Positions 1 through 9,556 of a DNA stretch of 64,000 nucleotides are shown here, one piece after another. The stretch is taken from positions 1,366,501 to 1,430,500 of the forward strand of contig JAHRBS010000006.1 of NCBI GenBank assembly GCA_024305745.1, given 5' to 3'. The stretch comes from Polyporus tsugae (Eukaryota; Basidiomycota; Agaricomycetes; Polyporales; Polyporaceae). Under the pieces are notes generated by a model, which saw nothing but the letters and a program-made list of their open reading frames with translations, was not told the DNA's origin and made no database searches. The first letter of the stretch is position 1; every line of letters begins with the position of its first letter. A program made the translations under genes and the position numbers.

Positions 1-47
1 TGACTTGCTCCCTCGTAAACACCGTGCGCGACCTACCCGGATTCAAG

Positions 48-1389
48 ATGCCAGCCCCAATCCCAACCGCGCCGCAATCCTTCCTCCAAATCCTCGCCAA
101 CTGCGACAACTTCCGCCTCCCATCCATCTCCAGTTCAAAGTCCCCAGAAACCGAGCCCCTCGTTCCCTGGCTCCTCTTCCCCACCCCCACGTCCCCCGCG
201 GTTGGCCTCCTGCGCCCCGAGATCGTCGCGCAGCTCCGTGCGGACAACGCGGCGTCTCTGTCCCCGTCCTGGCAGTTCTCCGACGCGCTCGACGGCGGAA
301 GCGAAACCTCCACCTCCCCGCCCGCCTGGGTCAGCTTCGCGCAGGGGATCGACACGCCCGCGGCGCGCTCGCGCGTCATGAAGGAGCTCTGCGAGCGCTG
401 GCGCGACACCGGGTTCTGGCCAGACGAGGTCGGCCCGCGCAAGTGGCGAGGCGAGCTCTATCCCGTCTACCGCAACCCCTTCGGGCCGCGCGACTACCCT
501 GGCCGCCGTGCAGACGAGTCGGAGGCGGAGAGAGGGGGGGACAGCCTGAACTACGCGTTCGAGATGGAGCGCGCGGCGAGCGGGTTGTTCGGGATCGTCA
601 CGTTCGGGATACACATGACGGTGTACGAGGAGGTGCGTGGCCCGGACGGGGCGGTCGTAGACTACAACGTGTGGGTGCCGAGGCGGGCGACGACGAAGCA
701 GACATGGCCGGGCTATCTGGACAACAGCGTTGCGGGCGGGATCGAGGCGGGGCTGGGGGTGCTGGACTGTGTGGTGAAGGAGTCGATGGAGGAGGCGAGC
801 ATCCCGCCCGAGGTGGTGAGGCGCCACGCGACGGCGGTGGGGGTTATCAGCTACTTTTTCAGGTGAGCGGGTCTTTTGTGCGCGGTCGAGGCGTTGGGTG
901 GGTGAGGGATGATGGGCTGCTAGGACTCCGCGGGGTTGGCTGCAGCCGGAGATCGAGTAAGTATTCCGCCACCGTTCGTTCGAGTGCTGCACTGAATCTA
1001 GACATCGTTAGATACGTCTATGATCTTTGTCTCTCACCCGAATGGGGCGTGCAGCCTCAGCCGCTTGACGGCGAGGTCGAATCGTTCGAGGTGTGCTCGT
1101 TCCCCATCGGGCTTTCTGGTTGCCTCACATGCTCTCCTCCAGCTGCTCCCGCTCGCGAAAGTGGTCGAGCACATCCGATCTGGAGTGTTCAAGTACAACT
1201 GTGCCCCGGGTGCGCCCTCTGTCGCTCTATCTTCAACGGCTGCTGATGTGCTCTTGCGCGGTCGTAGTGCTGATAGACTTCATGGTGAGGAAGGGAATCA
1301 TCACACCCGAAAACGAAGCGGACTACCAGGAGATTGTCACCCGGCTGCACGGGCGATTCGAGCATGACAGGTGGACGGCGGGTCTGTGA
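48..1389 (+). CDS. Nudix hydrolase with DUF4743 N-domain (YJR142W/Tnr3-type)
   Basis: Five exons give 371 aa: 48-862, 924-956, 1012-1090, 1143-1209, 1268-1389. The first in-frame ATG is at 48; upstream in-frame codons are only GTG. The N-terminal half has the DUF4743 pattern. The Nudix box is at about residues 230-252: it starts GGIEAG and carries KESMEEAS, with K in place of the usual R and L at the usual first Glu, as in other members of this branch. The C-terminal tail reads DGEVESFEV, then GIITPENEADY. Family knowledge: the yeast relative YJR142W and the Nudix part of fission-yeast Tnr3 hydrolyse damaged (oxidised) thiamine diphosphate, so a metabolite-repair role is likely; it lacks the thiamine pyrophosphokinase domain of Tnr3. 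Exon 2 (33 nt) is very short. The gene may begin just left of the window if an upstream 5' UTR intron exists. Confidence 0.85.
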
Positions 1390-1768
1390 TGATCGCGTGC
1401 ATTCTGATATGCGCCGCGTCTACATGTATAATATCACAAGGTATGTACGCGAACACCGCTGTAAGTGGCTGCGATGTGTTGTGAACGTGAAAGCTGATAT
1501 CCTGATAAGGTTAGGTTGAAAGTGGGCATCGTACTACTTAATATTTGTGGCCCGTGAAATCCTTGGGCAAAGGTCTCTAAGTTCAATATATATCTGCTAC
1601 GTCCTAGATCCGCGACCAATCGGCAGCCCACCGTCTCTCTGCACCTAACTTTGCACCTAACTCGCCCCCAACATCCACCCACGGAGCGAGCGCCATGGTA
1701 CATATGTGGTTGCTCAGACTCGGTCTCCGCAAGATGTTCAACGTGAGCGCAGGCACCCTGGGCCTGAT
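1390..1768. other. Intergenic, no gene recognised
   Basis: AT-richer spacer between the Nudix gene stop and an F-box remnant. It holds only short overlapping open frames without recognisable motifs. Confidence 0.5.
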
Positions 1769-1927
1769 ATGCCGATGCCGTTCGTCCCTCCTGAGATCAC
1801 GGACCACATCATCTCGTTGATAGAGGGAGGCGACAAAAGCACGCCATACAACTGTGCGCTGGTTTGTCGTCACTGGTTACCCGCAAGCAGGTACCACCTC
1901 TTCCATCTCCGAGGAGCCAGGGTATGA
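1769..1927 (+). pseudogene. F-box domain fragment
   Basis: From the ATG at 1769 the reading gives about 50 residues with the agaricomycete F-box pattern: FVPPEITDHIISL, then CALVCRHWLPASRYHLF. This is the Skp1-binding helix set of an SCF substrate adaptor. The frame stops right after the F-box, at a possible splice donor (GGTATG), but no downstream leucine-rich or other substrate-binding exon can be read in the following 450 bp before the gag element. Full-length family members are usually 400-600 aa, so this looks like a 5' remnant, perhaps cut off when the retroelement next door arrived. An unrecognised, heavily spliced 3' part cannot be excluded. Confidence 0.55.
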
Positions 1928-2377
1928 TCACCAGATCGCCTATCTACCCCCTGAGGGCGAGTGAGCCGGGCTGGGCACCTCTAAGCTCTATTGACGGCTA
2001 GTTCATCGTATAGGCTGCTCAGATGGGTTCTTGGTGATGCCGTGCCACAAGTCACGAAAGGAAAAGTTCACGTTCTTCTGGTACGTTTTCCGTTGCTGGG
2101 GATGGGATAAATGACATAATGGCGTTAGCCTATAGATGGATCATGTTCTGATGTCACTGTGAGGGAGATGGGTTGGCTATAACTCGGAGTCCGAATGCGA
2201 CCGTGAATGGGGTTCAAGGTGGGCAGTATATACTGTAGTACTGCAACTTGGATGGATTTCATTTCAAGTTTGTAATGTCGAACTGTCCCATACTACATCT
2301 TATATTTCGGACGGTCCTGATAACCAGTCGAAAGGTGGGCAACATAGCGTCTGGGGCCGGAATAGTAAGTATTGCGG
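1928..2377. other. Spacer between F-box remnant and gag gene
   Basis: No coding pattern was found. It was searched by eye for a 3' LTR matching 5400-5840 and for pol motifs (protease, reverse transcriptase, integrase); neither is present. Confidence 0.5.
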
Positions 2378-5374
2378 TCATTGGCAGGTCCGAGTCCGGC
2401 AGTGGGCTGTTACGATTAGGGCGAGCGCGTCATCAGCATCCACGTTCAGAACCGCGTCGCGAAGAAAACCAAGCGGCCTTCGCGCCGTGTCATGCGGTCG
2501 AACTGTAGGCAAAACTAACGTGTTCAACGGCTCATCTAGATCATCCAGCAAATCCGTTCGAGGGCAGTTGTCACCGCCCATGTCGGATGAGACGGAGTCC
2601 AAGTCGGGTGGTACATCATTACCATTTTCAGCCTCCGGTTCAGCGGAGATTGACAATGCCGGACCTGCAGACGGAGCAAGTACACGAGCCTGCTGCTCGT
2701 ACCACTCGCGAACTAGCAAGGGATAGAGGCCGAAAGGGTCCTCATCCCCCACCAGAGCCGCTTCGAGGTCGGATAGGAAGTTGTGCTCGGAGGCTTCGGA
2801 GGCACCATCCGAAGAGTTGCCCGACTCCGTCGGAGTGGACGGGGCCCAGTCCCAGTCCGAAGCGTCCGAAGACGAGTCAGATACTGACTCAAGAGATGGA
2901 GGCCCGCTCGAACCCGGACGATCATATAAGGCGAATTCAATGAGGCCCAGGTCAACCCGATCTGAACGCGCGGTTGACTCAGCCATCTCACGCAGTTCCT
3001 CCGCGCGGTCAAAATCCAAGTCAATGTTGAAGTTGGTAACACCGGGCGGCTTGCCCTTGGTGTTCGACTGCACGCGGTTGAGTCGCGGGCAGTTACGACG
3101 GAAGTGTCCTGTCTGCCCACACTCGAAACAAGTGTCAGCCGAGGTCGGCTTTCTTGGTCCGGAATTAGTATTGGCTGACGGCTTTTGCGCAGGCTTCGAA
3201 GAGGCACCACTGCCTTGTTTATCGAAACGAGGACCGGGCCGAGTTGAAGATGATCCCTTCTTCTCGACGGCGCGGCTTGGGTTCTTAGAGCCCGATGCGA
3301 CCAAAGCCCCAGATACCCGAGGTCCAGGGCGTGAGTTCGATCCAAATGTCCTAGCCGGAGGGTGCGATCCTCCTTGGCCGCGAGGTGGCCGATTTGCACG
3401 ACGCGCTGCTTTATTCGCGGCCTCCTTTGCGAGTTCCGCGAGTCCTGCTGTATGCAGTACTTCTGCCCATGAAGCAGTGTCGGGCGTGAGAGCGGCCCAC
3501 CACAGCCTCTCCTGGATCCACGGTGCCAGGCCAAACCATAGCTTATGTACTTTAAGAGGCTCAGGAACGGACCCGAGCATAATATATAGTCCGTTCAGTT
3601 CATGAACAAACTCCTGGACCGATCTGTCTTCCTGCTGCGCGTCCTCCAGCTTCTCGCGCATACGCTGCTTGTAATCCAAGGGGAAGCAGTAATTAAATAA
3701 GCCAGAAAGGAATTTGGTAAGCTCCTCTGGGTCCGGTCCTCCAGACTCACAATATTGGTAATATGCCCAAGCTTTTCCGTCCAAGAATGACGAAATGCGA
3801 AATACTTGTTCGGCAGGCGGGATAGCATATCCAACACAGTAGGCAGTCGCCTCCTGCGCGAACTTCTGAAATACTTGAACATTTGCTGTTCCTTTATACT
3901 TCTCGGGCTCGCGCGGCTTCAAAATAGGCACGCGCGAGGGACCGGAACTTAGAGCTGCGCTCACGCTAGCTGACGGGCCACCCCCACCGCCTCCTCCACC
4001 TGCTGCGGAGAAGATCGGAATGGATGAGGGCTGCGCCAGCAACTTGCCCAACAGACTAGATGGGTCAATCTGTGCTGAAGGCATCATTGTGCGCGAGACA
4101 GTCTCAGCACCATACTGGGAGGGCCCGCTGATGCTATAACCTTGAGAAGGAGCATGCTGCGCAGCCGCCGACGCCGAGAGTGCACTGAACGCAGGCGGAG
4201 CAGGAGGCTGCGGCTGAGGTTCCGGTGCCTGAGGCGGACGGGAACTTACACGTTCCGTTGCCCGCTGCAACAAGCTGAGCAGCGCGACCTGCTCCTTAAG
4301 CTGAGTAATCTCATCGCGCAAGATGGTTACATCCGGGTCCTCAGCCGAACCTTGAGGTTGGAACCGAACATGCACCGGCGATGGCGCGTGTGCCCCGGAG
4401 GGAACAAAGGGAGGGGGCAGATTCCTCGCCGGCTTCTCAGGCAAAGGAGAATCCGGACGGTTGACCGCGTCGCGCAGTTGATTGAATGTAAGGAAGGCCT
4501 GACGTTGAGCTTCGACGTCAAGCTCTTCCGGATCCATGTCCGCGACTCCGCCCCAGTTGAGGGGATCGGGACCCTTTCCTTTATTGAAGTTCGACGGGCC
4601 CTCACCACGAGACACCGTCGACTCGCTATCGCTCGTGTCATCTTGATGCGGAGCGGAAGATTCAACTGCGTCCATTCGACGCCGAACGAGCTCACGCTGG
4701 GTCGGCGTGAGCCCCATGATCGCCGACTGCACCGCGCTCAATTGATCCGCGGTCAGTGCGACACCGTCAGCCCGCCCTCCAGTGAGCGGCGTGCTCTGCA
4801 TAGCGTTGGTGTGTCCTTCATTGGAAGGAATAGGGAAGTGCGCACTCGGAGCCGAAGCCGTAGTGGCAACCGGCTCACCAAAATCAGAGTCGGACTCACT
4901 GACGAGCCCCGACAAGGTCCGACTAGGCTCCGACGAGGGGTAAACTCGAATACCCCCGCCGCTGATGGAGCCTGGGACCGAACCTTCCCGCACCCGGTTG
5001 ACCGACGTCTCGGACTGGGGAGAAGGAAGAGTAACAACGCTATTATTGTTCAAGGTACTAGCCGAAGCCAAAGAATTGCCCGCCGCATAAGGCGGAGGGA
5101 CTTCCTCCTCGGCGACAGCGGGATGCTGAGCAACCGAGGGACGCGGAGCAGCGTCCTCACCGTCCAACGGCTCGGAACGCTCCCCGGACACGGAACGGAT
5201 GTCCATGGTGGGAGGGGAGACGAGACGGATGCTCGCCATGTAGGAAGGGAGACTCGTCAAGGACGAGTTGAACGTGGCGTCAGTTATCTCGTGCGACGTG
5301 TTCAAGAACTCACCTGGTAACGCGCCCGGGAGCGACGAGCTGCGGCCACGGGTACCACGAGGGTTGCGAGACAT
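2378..5374 (-). CDS. Ty3-type Gag polyprotein, gag-only element
   Basis: One uninterrupted 998-aa frame. Residues 1-250 are Ser/Pro/Glu-rich and disordered. A run of nine glycines precedes the retrotransposon Gag (capsid-like) domain at about residues 480-650, recognisable by AWAYYQ, FCF/YCFP and VQEFVHELN-type blocks. A basic RG-rich linker and a CCHC zinc knuckle (CFECGQTGHFRRNC) follow at about 748-761. An acidic tail of about 190 aa ends the protein. Gag binds RNA and builds the virus-like particle in the cytoplasm. No protease, reverse transcriptase or integrase follows, although the gag frame itself has no stop or frameshift. It is either a recently truncated 5' half of an element or a retained, possibly co-opted gag. 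Confidence 0.8.
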   Translation of the reverse strand: MSRNPRGTRGRSSSLPGALPGEFLNTSHEITDATFNSSLTSLPSYMASIRLVSPPTMDIRSVSGERSEPLDGEDAAPRPSVAQHPAVAEEEVPPPYAAGNSLASASTLNNNSVVTLPSPQSETSVNRVREGSVPGSISGGGIRVYPSSEPSRTLSGLVSESDSDFGEPVATTASAPSAHFPIPSNEGHTNAMQSTPLTGGRADGVALTADQLSAVQSAIMGLTPTQRELVRRRMDAVESSAPHQDDTSDSESTVSRGEGPSNFNKGKGPDPLNWGGVADMDPEELDVEAQRQAFLTFNQLRDAVNRPDSPLPEKPARNLPPPFVPSGAHAPSPVHVRFQPQGSAEDPDVTILRDEITQLKEQVALLSLLQRATERVSSRPPQAPEPQPQPPAPPAFSALSASAAAQHAPSQGYSISGPSQYGAETVSRTMMPSAQIDPSSLLGKLLAQPSSIPIFSAAGGGGGGGGPSASVSAALSSGPSRVPILKPREPEKYKGTANVQVFQKFAQEATAYCVGYAIPPAEQVFRISSFLDGKAWAYYQYCESGGPDPEELTKFLSGLFNYCFPLDYKQRMREKLEDAQQEDRSVQEFVHELNGLYIMLGSVPEPLKVHKLWFGLAPWIQERLWWAALTPDTASWAEVLHTAGLAELAKEAANKAARRANRPPRGQGGSHPPARTFGSNSRPGPRVSGALVASGSKNPSRAVEKKGSSSTRPGPRFDKQGSGASSKPAQKPSANTNSGPRKPTSADTCFECGQTGHFRRNCPRLNRVQSNTKGKPPGVTNFNIDLDFDRAEELREMAESTARSDRVDLGLIEFALYDRPGSSGPPSLESVSDSSSDASDWDWAPSTPTESGNSSDGASEASEHNFLSDLEAALVGDEDPFGLYPLLVREWYEQQARVLAPSAGPALSISAEPEAENGNDVPPDLDSVSSDMGGDNCPRTDLLDDLDEPLNTLVLPTVRPHDTARRPLGFLRDAVLNVDADDALALIVTAHCRTRTCQ

Positions 5375-5399
5375 GTTGAACGAGGGAAAACGTACGCCG

Positions 5400-5840
5400 G
5401 GGTTTTTGAAGTTGTCGCCTAGTCGGAAAACCCGAGTTGATCAGACTCGAGAGAGACCCAGACAGGGGCGACGGGTTAAGCAAGAGTGTATATGAGAGTG
5501 TTAAGCCAAGTGTTGGTTGTAGCCGACAGTAAGAAGCGAACTGTCAAAAAGATGTAACCGTCGCGATCCCAATCGGGAAGGTTGTGGTCACACGGGAAAG
5601 CGCTCAAGAGAAAGACAGCGGTAAAGTGTCTCTGTTGCGAGAACGCTGCGGCTACAGAATACAACTGTGGTCTTTTATACTACCAGAAGTGGTCCGTGCG
5701 TAGATGGCGTGCTAGAGACGGCATGAAAACGGACGGACGAATCAAAGCAAGCCTATAAGAAACCTTGGAGCCTTGAACGATCGAGGGAGTCACGAAAGTC
5801 ACAGGAGGGTGACGGTGACGCATAGCGCGTACCCGTTACA
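5400..5840 (-). repeat. Probable 5' LTR/leader of the gag-only element
   Basis: Read on the minus strand, the segment opens with TGTAACGGGTACGCGC, typical of basidiomycete Ty3 LTR starts. A TATA box (GTATAAAAGA) lies at 5680-5671 and transcription would run into the gag ORF about 300 nt later. The 3' border of the LTR is not certain, and no second LTR copy was found downstream of gag. Confidence 0.5.
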
Positions 5841-6240
5841 GCTAGACGGCGGTAACTTGACAATTTATTACGTGCCATAATTCGAAGGCCTTTTGCTGAC
5901 CTCTAGCGACCCTGGACGCCAATATCCTCGATAGTACTGCACGTTGTGACGCTTGCGTGAATCCTCAATCATTCCGTTTCGGTCAACTTGCATGTCGACT
6001 TCAGCGCGTACGTTAGGCGGGGGTCGTGCCAGACCGGTCAATCATGGGACTGGCCATGGCTGCTTGCGGTTCTCTTCCATGCATCCCGTCGTACAATCTT
6101 CCACCGACAGACTCAGCGACTCGTTATATACCCGTCGTACGCGAAGCATGGTCTCAGACGTACGTTGAACATTGACCTCCCCTCACTCACTGGCAGTCTC
6201 CTACCTCCTTGCTCCCCCTTCTCCCCTACCTCCTCTCGCG
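5841..6240 (+). promoter_or_regulatory. Upstream region of the peroxygenase gene with TATA box
   Basis: Noncoding. TATATA at 6125-6130 stands 111 nt before the peroxygenase ATG and is followed by a pyrimidine-rich stretch (6180-6235), the usual layout of a fungal promoter and 5' UTR. Confidence 0.5.
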
Positions 6241-7441
6241 ATGGCAATCGTTGCGCTCAAACGCATGTCTCAAGGGCTCGGCTCTGCGCTGGGGGGTCTC
6301 CTCATCAACGGCGTACTCTTCCCCGTAGACTTCTTCCTCTTCCTCTTCAACCTCTTCACCCCAGACCGCAAGGCAGGACACCTTATCCCCGAGGGCCACC
6401 CCGGCTTCGGTGGCAAGTGGCCCGAGTTCGTCCCCCCGGGGGAGGGTGACAGCCGGTGCTCGTGCCCCGCCCTCAACGCCATGGCGAACCATGGTGCGTC
6501 CCCTGTCCTCGAGGCCGGTCCTGTGCGAGACTGACTTCAGGGCGTCGTACTTGTTAGGCATTCTGCCGCGTTCGGGCCGGAACATTTCTTTCCGCGAGCT
6601 CGGCCGGCTTGTGCGCGAGACGTACAACTTCGCGCCGACGTTCTGCTTCTTCGTGCCGAACTACGCCGCGAACATGCTTAACCGGAGCTACTGGAAGGAC
6701 TCGTTTGACCTCGCCGACCTTGACGCGCACAACTGCATCGAGCATGATGGCTCGCTCGTCCGTGCGTACTTTCTTATCTCCCTGGCGTCCCTGCTATCAT
6801 CGTGCGCGAGCTCGCATGATGTCATGGGAGATCTACGTCGGTTGGAATGGGAACACCCAGAACTTGAATCTGGACGCTGACGCGCGCGTTCACGTTCGTA
6901 GGCGTCGACGCGCAGGAGGACTCGGACCAGGGCAAGATCGCACAGCACCTCGTCGAGCGCGTGCTCGCCGCGGGCACGGGCAAGAACGGCAATCTGACCA
7001 AGAAGGACCTCTCGCGCCTCCTCGGCGAGCGGCGCGTCGAGGCCAAGAAGAACAACCCCAAGTTCAGCCTCGCGTTCATCCATCGCATGTTCGGCTCGTC
7101 CAAGTGCGTCCTCGTCCTCTTCCTCCTTCTTTTCCCCCTTCCCCATGGCGATAACGATTGTGCTGACGGTCTTTGTGCGGGCCATGCATAGCGCGTCAAC
7201 GATGCTGACGATCTTCGGCGGCCGGATGGACGACTTGCGCCCGTTCCTGACGGAGGAGCGCCTGCCCGACGGCTGGGAGCCGCGCATCCGCCACCGTATG
7301 GGGCTGAGCATGCTCGAATTCAACTTTACGGTCTTGCCGGTCGAGCTCGGCATCACGGAGGAGGTCGACGGCTCCTTCCAGGCGGCGGGGCGGGTGCGCT
7401 ATGGCACTCAGTCCACCGCCGAAGGGAAGAAAAAGGCATGA
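6241..7441 (+). CDS. Heme-thiolate peroxidase / unspecific peroxygenase (Peroxidase_2 family)
   Basis: Four exons (6241-6493, 6558-6761, 6902-7103, 7192-7441) give 302 aa. The motif SCPALNAMANHG (from residue 74) is the heme-ligand region; Cys75 is the predicted axial thiolate, with Ser instead of the usual Pro before it (family motif PCP). The conserved acid-base block EHDGS lies in exon 2. Relatives oxygenate or halogenate organic substrates with H2O2. Instead of a clean cleavable signal peptide, the N-terminus has a long hydrophobic stretch (about residues 15-40), suggesting a membrane anchor. Intron 2 (141 nt) is longer than its neighbours and could hide a small exon. Confidence 0.85.
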
Positions 7442-7878
7442 ATGCTATCGCGGATGGAGACGGAGGCGGAAACGTCAGGATATGACGTAGGCCAGAGGCG
7501 TTTCCTGAATAATCGGTGTGCTGGTCGGTCTATAGGCTGTACAGTTCTTTGTCGCTTGGAGTGATTGGTTCGACTCCTTTGAATGCTGCTGTTCGACCCT
7601 CGCGGTGGGCCATCAAAGGGTATACATGGTCCAGTTTTTAGACAATCATGGTTTGTTTGAGCTCAAGCTATCCTTGTAACCTTTGGGTGTCTCTTCCGGC
7701 ATGTGCCAAGAGCCCAAAACAAACGTCTTTTTACGTTGTATCCGGCGCCCCAATAGGCAACAAAGACGCTGAAAGCTCCTCGGGCCGTTCGCGCGTCTAA
7801 ATCCGAGTCGTGGCCCTTTTCAGTCCAGAACCACGCCCACCAAGTGAGATCGTGTCCGCGTAAGGGCCAGAGAACATA
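7442..7878. other. Intergenic spacer
   Basis: 3' flank of the peroxygenase gene and 5' flank of the SFM1-type gene. No coding pattern. Confidence 0.5.
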
Positions 7879-8936
7879 ATGCGTTTTTCATACGTAATTG
7901 GTGCGCACTGCGTAAAGTCCAGATTGGCCCTGATCTGACAAGCCCGCAGAGCACATGGAGGAGGACGAGAACACGCCAAAATCTCTGCCGAGATGGGTTG
8001 AGCTCGAATACATGGTCCGCGCCACCGTTTTTTTCTTCGTCGTTGTCTTCCCCTCTGAGACGCCTCTGACGATTTTGGATGTCCAGCACATGCGCACCCT
8101 CGCGGGTGCGGGCGCAGCGGTGCACTTCACCCACCTCTCGGAGGCGTCGGCAGGCACACTCGCGTCGCTATTCGCGGGCGAGGCGGACGCCTCTCACCCG
8201 CGTGCGAGCGCGTACGCACACCAGAAATCTGTGCTGGAGCTGATGGAGGAGAAGAGCGTGCCACTGGAGAGGGTCTGTTTGTTGGACCCGAAGGCGGAAA
8301 AGGAGCTCGCGCCCGAGGATGGGGATGGACGATTCGAGTGGTTCTTGTTCGGTGTAGGTCTCTTGTGACGTGGCGAGGTTTATGCTTACCACCGGAGCAC
8401 AGGGAATTCTAGGTGCGTGAGGGATGTCGTGAATTCACGAGTGCGGCTCAGAAGGCGACGTTTTGGACGCCAGGCGACGACCCGCCGCGAGACAGGACGT
8501 CGGAGCTGCGCGTGCTGGGGTTCCCTGGAAGACATCTTGGCCCGGTGCAGATGACCACCGATACTGCGCTTGGGGTTACGAAGATCGTAGTGCAGGACCA
8601 GAGTGAGTGTGTTCTGTCGCGGCATGCCAGTCTGACCGCTGACGCTCCAGGCCACGCAGCACCGCTCTCTAAGATCCCGTTCATCGTTCGTCCGCCCAAT
8701 CTGAAAGCTATCGGCTTGCATGGAGGCTGACTGTCGCCTTCAAGGACTTCCCGACGATCACGTTCAACGCGAAGGAGAGCGTCGAGATGCCTTTCCGTGA
8801 GTCGGAGTTATCACGCCGTCTCAAGGACGCTCTAACCACCGCATCAGGCTACATCGCAGACACAAAGGACCCCATCTTACCACCAGGAATGCGCGAGCAC
8901 TTGAAGGCCGACCTGGATAAAAGCTTCGACTTCTGA
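7879..8936 (+). CDS. SFM1: SPOUT-type protein arginine methyltransferase, SFM1 orthologue
   Basis: Eight exons give 222 aa (yeast Sfm1 is 213): 7879-7900, 7950-8014, 8087-8353, 8403-8412, 8474-8602, 8651-8685, 8745-8796, 8848-8936. Exon 4 is a 10-nt microexon. Diagnostic family blocks appear in order: YVIEHME at the start, RWVELEY, RVCLLDPKAE, FGGILGD with DPPRDRT, QMTTDTALG and VEMPFRYIAD. The knotted C-terminal AdoMet-binding region of SPOUT enzymes is therefore complete. In yeast, Sfm1 methylates one arginine of ribosomal protein Rps3 (uS3) in the cytoplasm; the same role is inferred here. The start was chosen because the 22-nt first exon supplies the conserved YVIEHM sequence across a canonical splice. 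Confidence 0.9.
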
Positions 8937-9556
8937 TGGGCACCGTCGCCGCCGCCGCCCGTTGTTGCGGTGTAGAGTCACGTACGATATGTATCGGGGC
9001 GATGGCATGCAGAATTCATATCGCGCATACATCCACCTTTCCAGGGGAACTTGGTAGTGCTCTAACTACATCGCTGTCAGGAAGTTGATGCGAAGAAGTT
9101 CTAGCCATACCTCTCCGTCGGGCCGCGACGACGGCTTCGTTAGGGGTTCAATAATGAGTACACGTGGGTCTTCCTCCACGCCTCAAATACCCTGGGCCCT
9201 GCTCGGCCTTCCCTGCCTTCCCTGCCCTCCTGTGCGTGTCCCTGCTCTCAGGCCTATCCTCGACTCTCATCGTCACATCGACCTGAGGTTCGCCTCTACC
9301 CAGAAGTTTACGTTAGATACCTATCAGTGTCCGCTGGATCTCTTTGCCACATCGCTCTCGACTACAACCTCGCTGTGCTATCGCTTCCATAAGATGGGAC
9401 CCCTGGGCAGTCTACGACTTGGCGTCTTTGGAACTGTTACCCGTTGCTCCAAAAACAGCGACGTCGGACAGCTACGGTATTTCTCTAACTATCAAATCCT
9501 TCAATAATCGCCTCTCATTGTGTCCCTTCTAGACAGCTTGCTGTTGGTCTTCATAG
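8937..9556 (+). other. Spacer, probably holding unresolved 5' exons of the next gene
   Basis: An open stretch at about 9385-9520 reads protein-like in the same frame as the following gene (IRWDPWAVYDLASLELL) but ends in stops before 9557, and no phase-compatible GT donor links it. A first exon probably lies here. Confidence 0.3.

Noticed and set aside
135..992. 285-codon open frame on the minus strand
   Set aside because: Antisense shadow of the Nudix gene; Arg/Pro-rich, typical of the complement of GC-rich coding DNA.
1928..2377. Search for a 3' LTR of the gag-only element
   Set aside because: No stretch matching 5400-5840 was found by eye; an alignment program could still detect a weak one.
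4142..5320. 392-codon open frame on the plus strand
   Set aside because: Antisense to the gag gene, very Arg-rich, no start context or motif.
7567..7577. GGTTCGACTCC resembling a tRNA B box
   Set aside because: No pairing T-arm stem, no A box at the right distance and no cloverleaf could be drawn.
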